Counted from the stretch's first letter, positions 1 through 11,545 are shown. The stretch is DNA of 64,000 nt from Loripinus fragilis (GCA_964019695.1 OZ026521.1:35582965-35646964); one strand, 5' to 3'. The notes: generated from the letters alone by a model not told the origin. Numbers and translations: made by a program.

Positions 1-432
1 TTCGTACATTAAACCATCTCCAAACGTGTCTCTACTTAGAATATGATTACCTATTATTGGTTCCCTAGCACGACACGTGACCACATCTTAATCCCCGTCG
101 CCATCCATGTCCACCCATTGGACTCCGTGGTAGAACCACTTTCCACTTGAGTCGTCCGTTATTACGAACGGTCAACCCGGTGGCTGTTGGGAGATCTCCA
201 CAAGTTTAATCGCACCATCAGTTTTGAAAGGTAAAATAAAACCATCGGGAATAACGACCATCCGCTTGTCAAAGACCGTCTCTGTAAAAAGAAAACAAGT
301 AAGAAGAAAGCTTAGGTCCTTAGTTACTGAGCGCACAGCGAAAACTCTGATCAGAATGGGCGGATGAGCAGGCTGATCTGAGTCTTTGCTTTGGCACACT
401 TATTGTTTTCGTTTTGCCATGTCTATTGTTAG
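1..432. other. Non-coding flank with a degraded repeat relic
   Basis: No supported gene. Positions about 325-405 hold a degraded stretch (CTGATCAGAATGGGCG, then GGCTGATCTGAGTC) that resembles the inner part of the GAGCC-terminated foldback family seen complete at 1321 and 17015. Both the copy and its boundaries are weak. Confidence 0.4.
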
Positions 433-1005
433 ACTTTTCGCTTACTGCAAAGGCGACACCCCATGAATGCGTAAATAGGACTGATTAACCTTAGACATAG
501 GTAAAAACTGAAAATGATGCGTGGTTTTATTCGAAAATAACTGTATCATCTTGCGCCATTACCTCCGTATAGACGCAAAACACATTATTTAGTCCTTAAA
601 ACGCCAGCACAATAACTGCATCTGAAAATGTCTATTTAACATAAGAATAGAGGCAAACATTGTGGACCCAGATCAGACTGCTCCTACAGGAGCAGTCTGA
701 TCTGAGTCCACACTGTTTTGTCTATGAGGCTTCTCATTTGCCCTCTTTCTTACTTTCAAATATTTAGTGGACGACAAAAACATACATTTTGTGATTATGC
801 GCTTTAAGGGTTAATAAATGTGAGTTCAGTGTGTATACGGTTTGGGATTTTCATGAAATGCCCACACGTTTACGCGGCCCAAACAACTTATTTATTTTAA
901 CCAAATTATAAACATACCCTGATTTCCCTTGTTTAGCAGATGAAATAGCCGAACCACGCCCAGATATGAATATTAATATTGCCGCCTTTACAGTAAGCGA
1001 AAAGT
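433..1005. mobile_element. Non-autonomous TIR element (MITE-like), 573 bp
   Basis: The left end reads ACTTTTCGCTTACTGCAAAG and the right end is its near-perfect inverse (CTTTACAGTAAGCGAAAAGT), giving terminal inverted repeats of about 24 bp. There is no coding potential inside. A closely similar sequence in the same orientation begins at 63169 near the other end of the window, which shows this is a dispersed family. Flanks are compatible with a TA target duplication but the outermost base does not match, so the superfamily is not assigned. Positions 661-712 inside hold a 25-bp hairpin arm pair that the second copy lacks in part. Confidence 0.7.
661..712. repeat. Near-perfect hairpin inside the TIR element
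   Basis: TGTGGACCCAGATCAGACTG and the following bases pair with the reverse-complementary arm ending GAGTCCACA, with one mismatch and almost no loop. The related element at 63169 carries only one arm at this place, so the palindrome probably arose by inverted duplication within the element. Confidence 0.75.
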
Positions 1006-1254
1006 ATATTAATAAATAAGAACCACTTTCCGCTCGCGTCGTCCGTTAATATGCTACGGCGGGTCCAGCCAAAGTCATGTGATAAATATATAGAATCTTG
1101 CATTTGTGCTCAGATGTTATTGATATTATTCCAAACTCGTTGCGGAAAAACGATAAGATGCTTGGCAAAGCCTTATATCTTATTATTTGGAAAAAAAAAT
1201 CGTACAAATTTATCGCAGTTTTGTCACTTATATCTGTGACGATTAAGTGAGTAC

Positions 1255-1680
1255 ATGTACCAGTTCTTTACATCTGTGATAATTTGGCACCAGTTCTTCC
1301 CATGTGTGAGGATTTGATATGCGTGGCATGTGATTTCCAACAAAGTGGAGTTTTGACAAGTGTAGACTCATACGAGCCTGTGCAGCCTATTTTTAAGCTT
1401 AGAAACTCCAAATGATGTTCGGTCAGTAGCTTAACACTCATAGAATATTCAAGCGACGAGCAAAGGCTCTGATCAGACTGCGCGTATGCGCAGGCTGGTC
1501 TGAGCCTTAGCTGGTCGCACATATCACATTGTTGGAAATCTCATGCACTGGCTCATATTTCACATTCGACGATTTCATACCATTTTTTTCACAGATATGA
1601 GGAGTTGTAACCGATTCTTCACATGTGGGAAAATTTGGTACCAATTCTTCACATCCGAGAATCTTCACACGTTTAAAATA
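1255..1680. repeat. Short minisatellite split by a foldback element
   Basis: Degenerate units of about 30 bp (ACCAGTTCTTYACATSTGTG, then a GATAATTTGG-like half) occur at 1258-1320 and resume at about 1575-1675. The foldback element at 1321-1554 sits between them, so it inserted into a pre-existing tandem repeat. A single related unit is visible near 6285-6310. Confidence 0.5.
1321..1554. mobile_element. GAGCC-family foldback MITE, copy 1
   Basis: Family consensus ends are GAGCCAGTGCATGAGATTTC and, inverted, GAAATCTCATGCACTGGCTC. The interior has the hairpin-rich string CTGATCAGACTGCGCGTATG. This copy has a worn left end and an intact right end. The flanks suggest a short AT-rich duplication (ATAT). 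It has no coding capacity. Confidence 0.75.
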
Positions 1681-2509
1681 TAAAAATGTGAAATTTGAGT
1701 ACAAAAGATAGTTTAAACTTTTATTTCATTTTAGTATAACAAAAAAGAGGAGTGCGCATGCGCCAGTGAATGGCGGTCCTGTTTTTCCGGGGACATTTTT
1801 AGGACATTTTTGGATTTAAAAACAACTTTTTGGCTGAGTTTTTACTATTTTCTACATTGTATTATATTGTTCTTGCATTGTAGGTTGTCATTCTCAAAAT
1901 TAATTCTTGATTTCGGTATTTTCAACGTGTATCAAATTCGCGCCATTTTTGACCTCCCACTTCCGGTCTATTTATCAACAAAACAAACATGGCCGACTGA
2001 AAAACCGCGGTAAGGAAAAAAACAAAAACTACTTTACAATTAAGGTTTATGCTCATAGGTGAGCTGTCAGTTGCATTTGAGAACTCAATTTGTGTTACAC
2101 TCTAAGTCCAAGACCCCTCTATACACCAAAATATTGAAATACAACTTCAAATAGCCAGAGAATGAGTCATTTTAAGTTTGACATGATGTTGATGATAGGA
2201 TGTTTGCTTCTAGCAGCACGCCTAGTGAACTTTTGGCAACATAGTGGTCTACACCCTATTGATATTCCTGTCGACTTCTTTCCTGTGTATTCGACCTCAA
2301 CCTTGATCACGGCAAATCAAACGAATCTTTGTTCAAACATCCCTCACCTTTGCACAATCTCCATCCTAAATAGATCAACCCGGTTTAAGGATTTTCATGG
2401 TTCCAATGTTCTGACCTATTTATATATATTCGTTATCCTGTGTGGCAATTCTTGGGACATCGAATCAAAGCAAGGTCCCAACTCCCTTGATAGCACATCA
2501 CACTTCCCA

Positions 2510-2671
2510 TGTGGGGTGTGTGATGCTGATGTTGGATGGGAGGACCGTGGGATTTGTTGCGATACTTGCAATATCTGGTATCATATAGACTGTCAGGCTA
2601 TGTCATCAACTATGTACAGTATTCTTAATAAATCTTCGGGTAAGAACATTGTATGGGAATGCTTGAAATGT
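2510..2671 (+). pseudogene. LINE ORF1/N-terminal PHD-type zinc finger
   Basis: The reading frame starting at 2162 gives a C4HC3 pattern. CGVCDADV supplies the first CxxC, ICCDTCNIWYHIDC supplies CxxC plus HxxC, and WECLKC the last CxxC, at about residues 117-170 of that frame. PHD fingers are known in the first ORF of some CR1-like LINEs, where they are thought to bind chromatin or nucleic acid. The frame runs into the poly-C tract at 2790-2808, after which the endonuclease continues in another frame. Hydrophobic sequence before the finger may be 5' UTR rather than protein. Confidence 0.75.
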
Positions 2672-2885
2672 GGAATGTCAAACTTTTCCACATCACTTTT
2701 TGATACCACAGCTTCTCTGGAAACCCATAACCGATTTGATTCGCGTTCTTCCCTGTCCGATCCTGATAGTCCGATACCCGATATCATCGCCCCCCCCCCC
2801 CCCCCCCACTGCAGCCTCCTCTCCTATAGTACAGGAACCTAAGGAAGCTAAAGGGAAGGCAGCCAAGGCTGCCTTAAACCATCCC

Positions 2886-3570
2886 CTCAGAATTTTGATT
2901 ATGAATTGTCAGTCAATAAAGAATAAGAAGGCTGAACTTCATACGATTATCAACTCGGCAAAACCAGACATCATCTTAGGGAATGAGTCCTGGTTAACCC
3001 CTGAAATCAAAAACTTGGAAATTTTCCCCGACTCCTTTGATGCAGTTCGGAAAGACAGAGCAAGTGATGCCCATTGTGGTGTCTTTATTGCTTTTAAGCG
3101 TGACTTGCTCTGTACTGAAACTCCGGAACTGGACATCAACTGCAAAATAGTTTGGTGTAAGTTGAACATTATTGGATGTAGGACACTGTACCTTGGTTCT
3201 TTTTATCGCCCCCCTGACAAGATTGACAATGAGTATCTTGGGGAATTTAACTCATCCTTATCTCGAATTATGTCGAATCGAAACGCTCATGATCTGGTTG
3301 GAGGAGATTTCAATTGCGGCGACATAGAGTGGAGTCACATGCAAGTACCTCATGGGGTACAAAAAAGACAGTCTCAGCAGCAACGTTTGGATATTATAGG
3401 AGAGCACTGTCTAACTCAAGTTGTAAACATACCAACGCGCAATGATAAAACTCTTGACCTGCTTTTTACTAACGCCCCATCCCCTGTGAATAGAGTCAAG
3501 GGGATGCCCCCGATCGGCAAAGCCGATCACGACATTGTATATGCTGAGTATGACATTAAGGCTAAAGGAA
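2886..3570 (+). pseudogene. LINE endonuclease domain
   Basis: Domain of the exonuclease-endonuclease-phosphatase type that nicks target DNA for target-primed reverse transcription. The frame 2670-3827 shows the ordered motifs ILIMNCQSI, GNESWL (catalytic-site Glu), YLGSFYRPPD, GGDFN, TLDLLFTN and ADHDIV, so the metal- and phosphate-binding residues are retained. The frame opens just after a homopolymer C run, which is the likely cause of the frame change from the PHD part. A second frame break lies after 3820. The domain is intact, the element around it is not. Confidence 0.85.
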
Positions 3571-4189
3571 TAAAACAGGCATCATGCAAGATCTATCTCT
3601 ATAAACGTGCAGGCATGGTCGGCCTTAAAGACCACATGGCCCAATTTAAGGACGCGTACCTTTCTGAAGACCACAGTCACATGTCAGTTAATGACATTTG
3701 GGTCAAATTCAAAACAGGCTTTGTAGAGGCTGTAGAAAGGTTTATCCCATCAAAAATGACCAAAACAAAATACTCTGTGCCATGGATCGATGCAGCGATC
3801 AAACGGCTTGTAAAAAAAGAGACATAAGCTTTACCTTCGTGCTCGCAAATCAAAGGACCTGATGTCAAGATTCATTACAAGCGGTTCAGAGCACATGTTC
3901 AGAAGGTACTGAGAGATGCCTATTGGAAATACGTTTCCAATATATTTACGTTCGAGAACGATAGCTCAGATCCCGACACTCCCAAGCCTGAAAAGATTAA
4001 AAAGTTTTGGTCATTTGTCAAAGACGCGTATGGGATCACATCACTCAGAGAAAACGGAATTCTTAAGACAGATTCTAAGGAAAAAGCCAACATTTGTAAT
4101 AGGCAATTTCAATCAGCCTTCACACGTGAAGACGACTCTGACCCGCCCTCGAAAGGGGCTAGTCCATTCTCCGCCATGGGGGAAATAAC

Positions 4190-5678
4190 AGTTGACCCGA
4201 AAGGGGTCACCAAACTGTTGGACGGACTAAATGTTCATAAAGCCTCTGGCCCGGATGGACTGAATGCCAGAGTACTTAAAGAGTGTAGCAATGAGATCTC
4301 TCCAATACTGGCACTCATCCACAATGAGTCTTGAGCTCGGGGCGAGGTACCAGATGAGTGGCGACAAGCAAATGTTTATCTGGTCTTTAAAAAAGTTAAA
4401 AAATATGATGCTGCTAACAACAGGCCGGTGTCGCTCACATGCATCTGCTGCAAAACCCTAGAGCATATTTTAGTCAGCAACATCAACAAACACTTAGCCT
4501 TAGATAGCATACTTGCTGACTGTCAGCATGGTTTCCGAAGTCACAGGTCTTGCGAAACCCAGTTGGTCCAGTTTGTGCACGATATCATCAGCAACCTGGA
4601 TGGGGCTGTGAATCGTGGGCACAAACAGACAGATTTAATCATAATGGATTTTGCTAAGGCCTTTGACAAGGTTCCACACAGGAGGCTATTACACAAATTG
4701 GATTATTATTGGATTAGAGGATCCACCCACAAGTGGATCAACTCATGGCTCTCTGGGCGCACTCAACAAGTTGTTTTAGATGGCCAAGCCTCAGATCCAG
4801 TCCCAGTGCTATCCGGCGTTCCTCCTCTTCATAAATGATCTGCCGGATAACATCAGGTCTTCTGTTCGCCTGTTCGCAGACGATTGTGTCCTGTATAGGA
4901 ATATACATTCACTTCAGGATTGTTTGACCTTGCAAGAAGACCTCACCAGCTTAGGACAGTGGGAAGCCGGTTGGCAAATGAAATTTAACGTAGCCAAATG
5001 TCACTCAATGAGAGTGACTCGGCATCAGCATCACAAACAAATTCTTTTCGACTACTCACTACACAATCAAACTTTGGAAAATGTTCAGTCGGCAAAATAC
5101 CTTGGTATCACCATTACAGATATCATGGATTGGGATCAGCATGTCTCTGAAATCTCTTCCAAAGCAACTAAGACACTTGGTTTCCTTCGCAGGAATTTGG
5201 CTTTTGCACGTAGGAGTACAAAGGAAGTTGCATACAAAACTTTGGTTCGGCCTTAACTAGAGTATGCAGCACCCATTTGGTGCCCTCACTCGAAACTTCA
5301 GATTAATCAGATTGAGAAAGTTCAGAGGACAGCAGCCCGCTGGACCTGCAGGAGATGGCGAAACACCAGTAGCGTCGGCGAAATGCTTGATGAGCTTGAA
5401 TGGCCATCTCTTGAGGCCCGTAGGGACCAGTCCTCCTTGCTTCTCTTTCACAAGATTCATTGTGGAGCAGTGTCTATTGAAAAAGACAAGTATATGACCC
5501 CTGCTCATAGTTTGAAAACTATCAGGTCATCACATAGTGCTCAATACCGCAGACACCAGACATACAGTGATGCCCTGAAGAATTCTTTTTCCCCCGAACT
5601 ATTCCACATTGGAATAGTCTGCCTCCTTCTGTGGCAAATGCCCAGTCCACAGAGGAGTTTAGGGCACTTTTTATTTAA
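4190..5678 (+). pseudogene. LINE reverse transcriptase and C-terminal region, broken
   Basis: The segment from about 4190 carries KASGPDGLNARVLKE-like fingers sequence. Frame 4428-4838 has QHGFRSHRSCETQL, IIMDFAKAFDKVPH (catalytic Asp motif A) and SGRTQQV...LSGVP. Frame 4780-5256 has LFINDLP, then LFADDCVLYR (catalytic FADD motif C) and AKYLGITI. Between SGVP and LFINDLP the usual QGSVLGPLL-like stretch of about nine residues is missing at about 4822, and the frame changes there, so motif B is destroyed. A stop follows LVRP at 5255, after which LEYAAPIW-like sequence continues to the final TAA at 5678. Confidence 0.85.
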
Positions 5679-6237
5679 ACAAAAATTCAGCCAAAAGTGT
5701 TTTTGTGTTTTTTGTGTTTTTTTGTTTTTTATTTTATCAAAATTTCCAAATTCGCACTCCCTTGTGTAATGCTCATGTATGAGCGAACCAGTAAGGATAG
5801 AAAGAAAGAAATAACCAGATAACAACATGTGTCCATTTAATACAAGCAGTTCACATACAGCTCATTTGAAATACAAAAAAGGGATTCGGAAGAAAGTCTT
5901 TTGACATTTGTAAATCTGTTTTCCAGCTATTCAATATAAGAAATACAATAAACGTATGACTTGAATTGACATAAGTAGGTAAATGTATGAACAATACAGC
6001 AAACACTCAATAATTCGAACTGGAATTAACCAGGTTTAACTAACTGCATATATTATTCTGTCAACCTGCTGTTTAATACAAAAATGAATTTTGACTTTTG
6101 AAAAGCAGAATATTACAAATTACATTTTTCTTTGTTGTCTCCACGGAGTTCAGAGATGATCAATTCTATGGGGGTTGTTATGGTCGTGCCTCCATGTACC
6201 CAGCTAGCAGAACAGAAAAGTTAGACCCCAAATTTTA

Positions 6238-6551
6238 TTGAAATTGACCGTACGTAAATTTCACAATTTGCCAAAAGTGACTTATTGGTACCAATTCATC
6301 ACATGGTGTGAAAATTACGAAGTAAGAAGCCAACTATGGGCGGACCCAGAGCCTATTGATCCTCCGCCTACGTCTTGCCTGGACCTTATCATCCAACATG
6401 ATCAATCCGTGATTCATAATGGCCAGCTGAAGCTTATCAGCGCGTCTATCCATTTTCTTTGAATACTGATATTTTAAATAAAACTGAACACGAATCAGTG
6501 GAACTTCAGATTTAATAGAAAGGATGTAAGAGCGCAACGAAAGCGTTGTAG
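6238..6551. other. Spacer without a recognised gene
   Basis: Only short open frames of random type are present. One unit related to the 30-bp minisatellite at 1255 lies near 6285-6310. I see no splice-bounded exon. Confidence 0.4.
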
Positions 6552-6690
6552 AGCCACAAAATGCTCCATACACAATATGCTCTCTCGAGGTGCATATTGT
6601 GTACCCTGCATACACAATATGCTCCCCCTTAAATCAGGAGCATATTGTTTAGGACATGTTTCATACCTCCACAATATGCTCCCTAGCTGA
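6552..6690. repeat. Outlying units of the hairpin satellite (left side)
   Basis: Three or four half-units with the GCATATTGTGTA / TACACAATATGC dyad occur here, with loop CCCTGCA instead of the CCTTACC loop of the main arrays. A truncated SINE follows directly at 6694. The same loop type recurs on the other side of the arrays at 16088-16262. Confidence 0.7.
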
Positions 6691-6693
6691 GAA

Positions 6694-6805
6694 GCGCAGT
6701 CGCGGTAGAGTGCTTGACCCGATATCGATGGGTTGCGGGTTCGAGCCTCACCTGAAGCACTGCGTTGTGTTCTTGAACATGACACTAAATATCCTGTACT
6801 CAGTA
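6694..6805 (+). mobile_element. Truncated or diverged tRNA-derived SINE
   Basis: GAAGCGCAGTCGCGGTAGAG (A-box region), GCTTGACCCGATA and GCGGGTTCGAGCCTCACC (B-box) match the head of the SINE family at 35625 and 43641. The tail part diverges after the CTCAGTACTAGTT string and no CAAA tail remains. Confidence 0.7.
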
Positions 6806-6811
6806 CTAGTT

Positions 6812-6910
6812 TTCCCCCGATGAAGTCGGAGGGATATTGTTTTGGCGTCGGCCGTCTGTGCACCCGTCTGTCTGTCTGTCTGTCTGTCTGTCCACCTGTC
6901 CTTCCAGAAA
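6812..6910. repeat. CCCCGATGAAGTCGGAGGG-type repeat with (GTCT)n
   Basis: The string CCCCCGATGAAGTCGGAGGG forms a short hairpin and is followed by a (GTCT)n/(GTCC)n run at about 6866-6900. This head-plus-microsatellite arrangement is one I associate with dispersed repeats in molluscs, from memory only. Confidence 0.5.
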
Positions 6911-6979
6911 CATACCTAAGTACCTATTAGTCAGATTTGATGCATTCTCTGCATGAATGGATAGTACCATGGACAGTCC

Positions 6980-7277
6980 CAAGTGCGGATCCAGAGGGGG
7001 GGGGGGCAGGGGGTCCGGACCTCCCCCGGAAAATCACAAGTTATATATTTTCTATAGGAATAAGCAATTGGAACCCCCCACCCCTGAAAAAGTTGGACCC
7101 CCCCCCCCTGGAAAATGTTCGACCCCCTCAGGAACCTTGAAAATGATAGTTTTCTTTGAAATTAACCATTTGCGACTGTAAAATAAGCTGAAGACTAAAA
7201 AAAAGGTTGTCAGAGCTTTTTTGTCAGATTGACCTGGACCCCCCCCCCCCCTGACGAAAATTCCTGGATCCGCGCAT
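6980..7277. mobile_element. GGATCC-family MITE with 8-bp target duplication (hAT-like)
   Basis: The ends read CAAGTGCGGATCCAG and CTGGATCCGCGCAT. The octamer GACAGTCC is present directly outside both ends (6972-6979 and 7278-7285). An 8-bp duplication with CA-starting termini fits the hAT superfamily. The interior has G- and C-runs and no coding sequence. The interior is shared with 61800-62005. Confidence 0.75.
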
Positions 7278-7289
7278 GACAGTCCTATA

Positions 7290-8250
7290 TCGTTTAAGTT
7301 TCGTCAAAATCAACTGATAAACTCATTATTGCTCTGGTACTTATAATGCAAAAGTTGTAATGGCTTTCTTAGAGTAATGATCTAAACATTTCCCCAAAGC
7401 TATTATGTATAAAAAGCCTGTAGATAAGTATGACGGTGTAAAATGTAAAAATAAATACCCCGCCCACTTGAATCTTTAGGCAGGGTCAAAAGTCAAATAC
7501 ATTAATTTGGCAATAACTTAGTCAATTTTCAATATTATTACCGAAACTTTGTATGCAGACAGATAAAAAACAACAATAGATATGAAATATATCAGACTGG
7601 ATATTTGACTGGATGCCTGGGTCCGATCCCCTTGGTAGATTAAGGGGATGGGGCAAGCCCAAAATGAAACTTATTCTGAATATTGTCAAGCTGCATATAA
7701 AATTAAGGGAACAGCACATGACAGCAACATGATAGCAATTATTTAGCACGCAGAGACACCATTGAACACTGAGGAAGGGGGGCAAAAGGTCAACGCATTT
7801 TCATCTTGAAATTAGTCATGTTTCGTAGAGCACCTTGAAAACAAACATTCTGTCCTTACATACACCCTAACTCCTTGGGTAGTGGCAAAAGGTCAAATAT
7901 TCATTTATTAAATATGGTCATGCTGCATATCAAATAGAAGGGACTTACGCATGCAGCAACATGGTAGCAAGTATTGTTCCAGAAGACACACCGCGACTTC
8001 GGGGGTGGGTCAAAAGATAAAACTTTTTTTTTCTGAAATCAATCATGTTGAAGATCAGAATGGAGTATATAGAACACTGAAAGTACAAATGTCAAAGATC
8101 ACCCACACTAGATCAAGTTAAAGGGGGAAAAGTGTAGATTTACTTTAAGGTGGCCAATCACGTGGTCTGACTGATTGGGTTCACGGACTGCACAAACCAG
8201 TTATCGGACATCAAAAGTAAGGAAAATCTGCTGTTGTGCGTTAAATGCTC
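7290..8250. other. Non-coding tract of AAAAGGTCAAA-type repeat remnants
   Basis: Recurrent phrases (GGTCAAAAG, AATCATGTTGAAG, CATGCAGCAACATGGTAGCAA, ATGGGG) show decayed dispersed-repeat sequence with internal similarity, for example 7720-7740 against 7950-7975. No gene is visible. Confidence 0.45.
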
Positions 8251-8252
8251 GC

Positions 8253-9332
8253 AGCATATTGTGTACCTTACCTACATAATTTGCTTACATTATCATACTA
8301 CAAAGGTAGCATATTATGTACCTTAACCTACACAATATGCTAAAATTCTCATAATACTATTCCATTTTCGTAATACTACCAAGGTAACAAGCATACTGTG
8401 TATCTTGCCTTCACAATATGCTCCAAATATCATAATACTACCGAGGTAGCATATTGTGTACCTTACCTACACAATATGCTCCAAATATCATATCTTACCT
8501 ACACACTATGCTCCAAATATCATAAAATTACTAAGGTAGCATATTGTGTGACTAACTTACACAATATTCTCCCATTATCATAATACTACCAAGGTAGCAT
8601 ATTGTGTACCTTACCTACAAAATATACTCCCATTATCATACTACAACCGAGGAAGCATATTGTGTAGTGACCTACACAATATGCGCTAATTATCATAATA
8701 CTACCGAGGTAGCATATTGTGTATCTTACCTACACAATATGCTCCCACTTTCATAATACTACCAAGGTAGCATATTGTGTACCTTACCTACACAATATGC
8801 TCCCATTATCATAATACTACCAAGGAAGCATATTGTGTACGTTGCCTACACAATATGCTCCCAATATCATAATACTACCAAAGTAATTTTTGCGTGCATT
8901 ACTTACACAATATGCTCCAAATATCATAATACTACTCAGGTAGCATATTGTGTGATTAACCTACATAATTTACTCTCATAATCATAATACTACCATGCTA
9001 GCATATTGTGTACCTTACCTACACAATATGTTTCAAACATCATAATACTACTGAGGTAGCATATTGTGTGACTTAAAAACACAATATGCTATTATTATCA
9101 TAATACTACCTACATATAGGTAGCATATTGTCTACCTTACCTACAAAATAAGCTCTAAATATGATAATACTACCGAGGTAGCATATTGTGTACCTTACGA
9201 CCTTCAAAATATGCTCCAAATATCATAATACTACTAAGGTAGCATATTGTGTACCTCTACCTAACTTATATGCACCAAATATCATAATACTACTAAGGCG
9301 GCATATTGTGTACCTTACCTACACAATATGCT
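8253..9332. repeat. 58-bp hairpin satellite, array A (forward orientation)
   Basis: Unit: AGCATATTGTGTA, loop CCTTACC, TACACAATATGCT, then a 25-bp linker CCCATTATCATAATACTACC+AAGGT. Two clean consecutive units start at 8711 and 8769, exactly 58 bp apart. Every unit contains a perfect 13-bp inverted repeat and could extrude as a cruciform. Roughly eighteen units are recognisable. Linker variants (CCAAATATCATAATACTACC+GAGGT) form a second subtype. Confidence 0.92.
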
Positions 9333-10165
9333 ACCTTGGTGGTATTATGATAATGGGAGCATATTGTGTAGGCAGGGTCACACAATATACTACCTTGGTA
9401 GTATGATAACGGGGTAGTAATATGATAATGGGAGCATAATGTGTAGGTAAGGCACACAATATGCTACCTCAGTACTATTATTATAATTGGAGCATATTGT
9501 GTAGGTATGGTACAAAATATGCTGCCTTGTTGGTATTATGATAATGGGGTAGTAATATGATAATGGGGGGGGGGCATATTGTGTAGGTAGGGTACACAAT
9601 ATGCTACCTTGGTAGTATGATAATGTGGTAGTAATATGATAATAGGATCATATTGTGTAGGTAAGGTACACAGTATGCTACCTTGGTAGCATTTTGGTAA
9701 TGTGAGCATATTGTGTAGGTTAGGTACACAATATGCTACATTGGTAGTATCTTGATAATGGGAGCATATTGTGTAGGTAAGGTACACAATACGCTACCTC
9801 GGTTGTACTATGATAATTGGAGCATATTTTGTAGGTAAGGTACACAATATGCTACCTTAGTAGTATTATGTTATTCGGAGCATATTGTGTAGGTAAGGTA
9901 CATATTATGCTACCTTGGTGGTATTATGATAATGGGAGCATATTGTGTAGTAAGGTACACAATATGCTACCTCGGTAGTATTATGATAATTGGAGCATAT
10001 TGTGTAGGTAAGCTACACAATACGCTACCTCAGTAGTATTTTGATAATGGGAGCATATTGTGTAGGTAAGGTACACAATATGTTACCTCAGTAGTATTAC
10101 GATATTTGAAGCTTATTGTGTAGATAAGGCACACAATATGCTACCTCAGTACTATTATTAATATG
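9333..10165. repeat. 58-bp hairpin satellite, array B (inverted orientation)
   Basis: The same unit is read as ACCTTGGTAGTATTATGATA+ATGGG, AGCATATTGTGTA, GGTAAGG, TACACAATATGCT. Orientation flips relative to array A through the shared hairpin at 9300-9332. Several units contain an extra duplicated linker (GGGGTAGTAATATGATAATG). The array ends at about 10165 in non-satellite sequence. Confidence 0.92.
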
Positions 10166-10797
10166 AAATAGGCACACCTAATGGGCAACCAACCACTATT
10201 TGATCTGAGAGGATAGCACAGTAAACGGTATTTTTGTGAGTCGGTACTCGTGTTAGTATAAATAGTAAGGAAGAAGGCAAATGTCAGGAATCGATACAGT
10301 TAGTACCACACCTGACACAGAACACCTTATGGGAAAGTGACAGAAGAACAAAAAAACGTCACACACAGTTCTAAGCGCCTTGAGGTCAGCTCAGACTCAG
10401 AGCCGTCACTGTGTATTTAAAAGTGGTCCGACGGAGGAAACCATCGAGTGCCGAAGGAACGAAAGGGTGGAGAGCACGAATGAGTAATCATTCCACCCTA
10501 TCGTTAGAGGTCTCCCCCGATAATTTTTTTTTTAAATTTTGAGCGTTTCTATGGTCGTTTTAATGGGTTTTAATGCGTTTGGGACTATATTGCAGTCGTT
10601 TTGGATCATATTTTTGCCAGAAAAGATTTTCCTTGTGGAGTGAGAAACCGAATGCAGGACAAAATCCTTTTTAGACAGTTACGATTGTCACCTTTTTCGT
10701 CAGCACTTTACTTTGACATATGTCTCCGCAGGTTTTTGTCAGAGGACTTTTAGCACTGATCCTTGGGTCGTGGTTTCGAAAAGGTATACATCTTAGC
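10166..10797. other. Non-coding spacer with a dispersed-repeat piece
   Basis: Positions 10283-10345 (TCAGGAATCGATACAGTTAG, ACCACACCTGACAC, ATGGGAAAGTGACA) match 20288-20355 and 60856-60920, so this is a dispersed family. The rest holds no recognisable gene. Confidence 0.5.
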
Positions 10798-10979
10798 CAC
10801 ACCGGGTAGGCGGCAATCGAAAACGCTATCAACAATCGACGAACGCGGATAAAAAATCGATAGAAACAGTGTTTTCGATTGCCATTTGTCGAATGGCAAC
10901 CGGAAAATTTGTTTCTAACGATTTTTAATCTTCGTTCCTCGATAGTATTGGCGTTTTCGATTGCCGCCTACCCGGTGTG
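10798..10979. mobile_element. CACACCGGGTAGGCGG palindromic MITE, copy 1
   Basis: The element begins CACACCGGGTAGGCGGCAAT and ends with the reverse complement. The arms run almost to the middle (GCCATTTGTCGAATGGC), so the whole 182 bp is a foldback. Copies 2 and 3 lie at 17391 and 32569. It has no coding capacity. Confidence 0.88.
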
Positions 10980-11499
10980 ATAGCGTCTTTCCAAGCAGGC
11001 TTCATCTAGATTTTGGCTGCGCACATTTCCTTGACGACTTCCCTTGTTGGTGACAAAACGTGAGATCTTTGGCTTCATCGTAATGAAGCCAGGCCCTAAT
11101 GTCGAACCAAGTCGGCAAAACACTTCTCTGTACACATGGTCCAGGCCCAGGGTCCAGGCTTCTTTACGGCAAATGACCGTTGAGGGAACCGAAATTGGAA
11201 CAGGCAGTACTTGTATATCCTTAACGGATGAGACATGGGCTCACGATGTTCATATTATATGAATTCACAACGTTTTAAACTTTAGAATAATAAGAAAAAA
11301 AAGCAAAACAAAACTGGATCACAGAAATTACCATGGCTTTGATAAATGTGTCTCAACATGAGAAAACCTGTCTTCGGGGTTTTCGACCATGCAAGCCTCA
11401 AACCAACCTGCTCAGTTACAGAGATTAGCCAGAATGCTGAAATTTTGTGTGTATAGCAAGTTTATCAATTATACTTTCCAGAGATTGAACGACAAAGTC

Positions 11500-11545
11500 G
11501 CTGATCAGACTGCGCGTCCGTGCAGGCTGGTCTGCGCCTTTGTTG
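11500..11545. repeat. Fragment of the GAGCC-family foldback MITE
   Basis: Only the central hairpin string (CTGATCAGACTGCGCGTCCG, GCAGGCTGGTCTGCG) is preserved. The surrounding 10980-11700 has no supported gene. Confidence 0.5.

Larger units (their letters stand above)
1740..5800 (+). mobile_element. Decayed CR1/L2-like LINE (non-LTR retrotransposon)
   Basis: One plus-strand element carries, in order, a PHD-type zinc finger (2510-2671), an apurinic-like endonuclease (2886 to about 3560), a reverse transcriptase (about 4200-5250) and a C-terminal region ending in a STEEFRALFI-like string before a TAA at 5676-5678. This order and the C-terminus are typical of jockey-superfamily CR1/L2-like LINEs. 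The reading frame is broken at a 19-C tract (about 2790-2808), after 3800, around 4333, around 4390, near 4822 and at 5255. The 5' boundary near 1740 and 3' boundary near 5800 are approximate. It cannot encode its own machinery as it stands. Confidence 0.85.
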
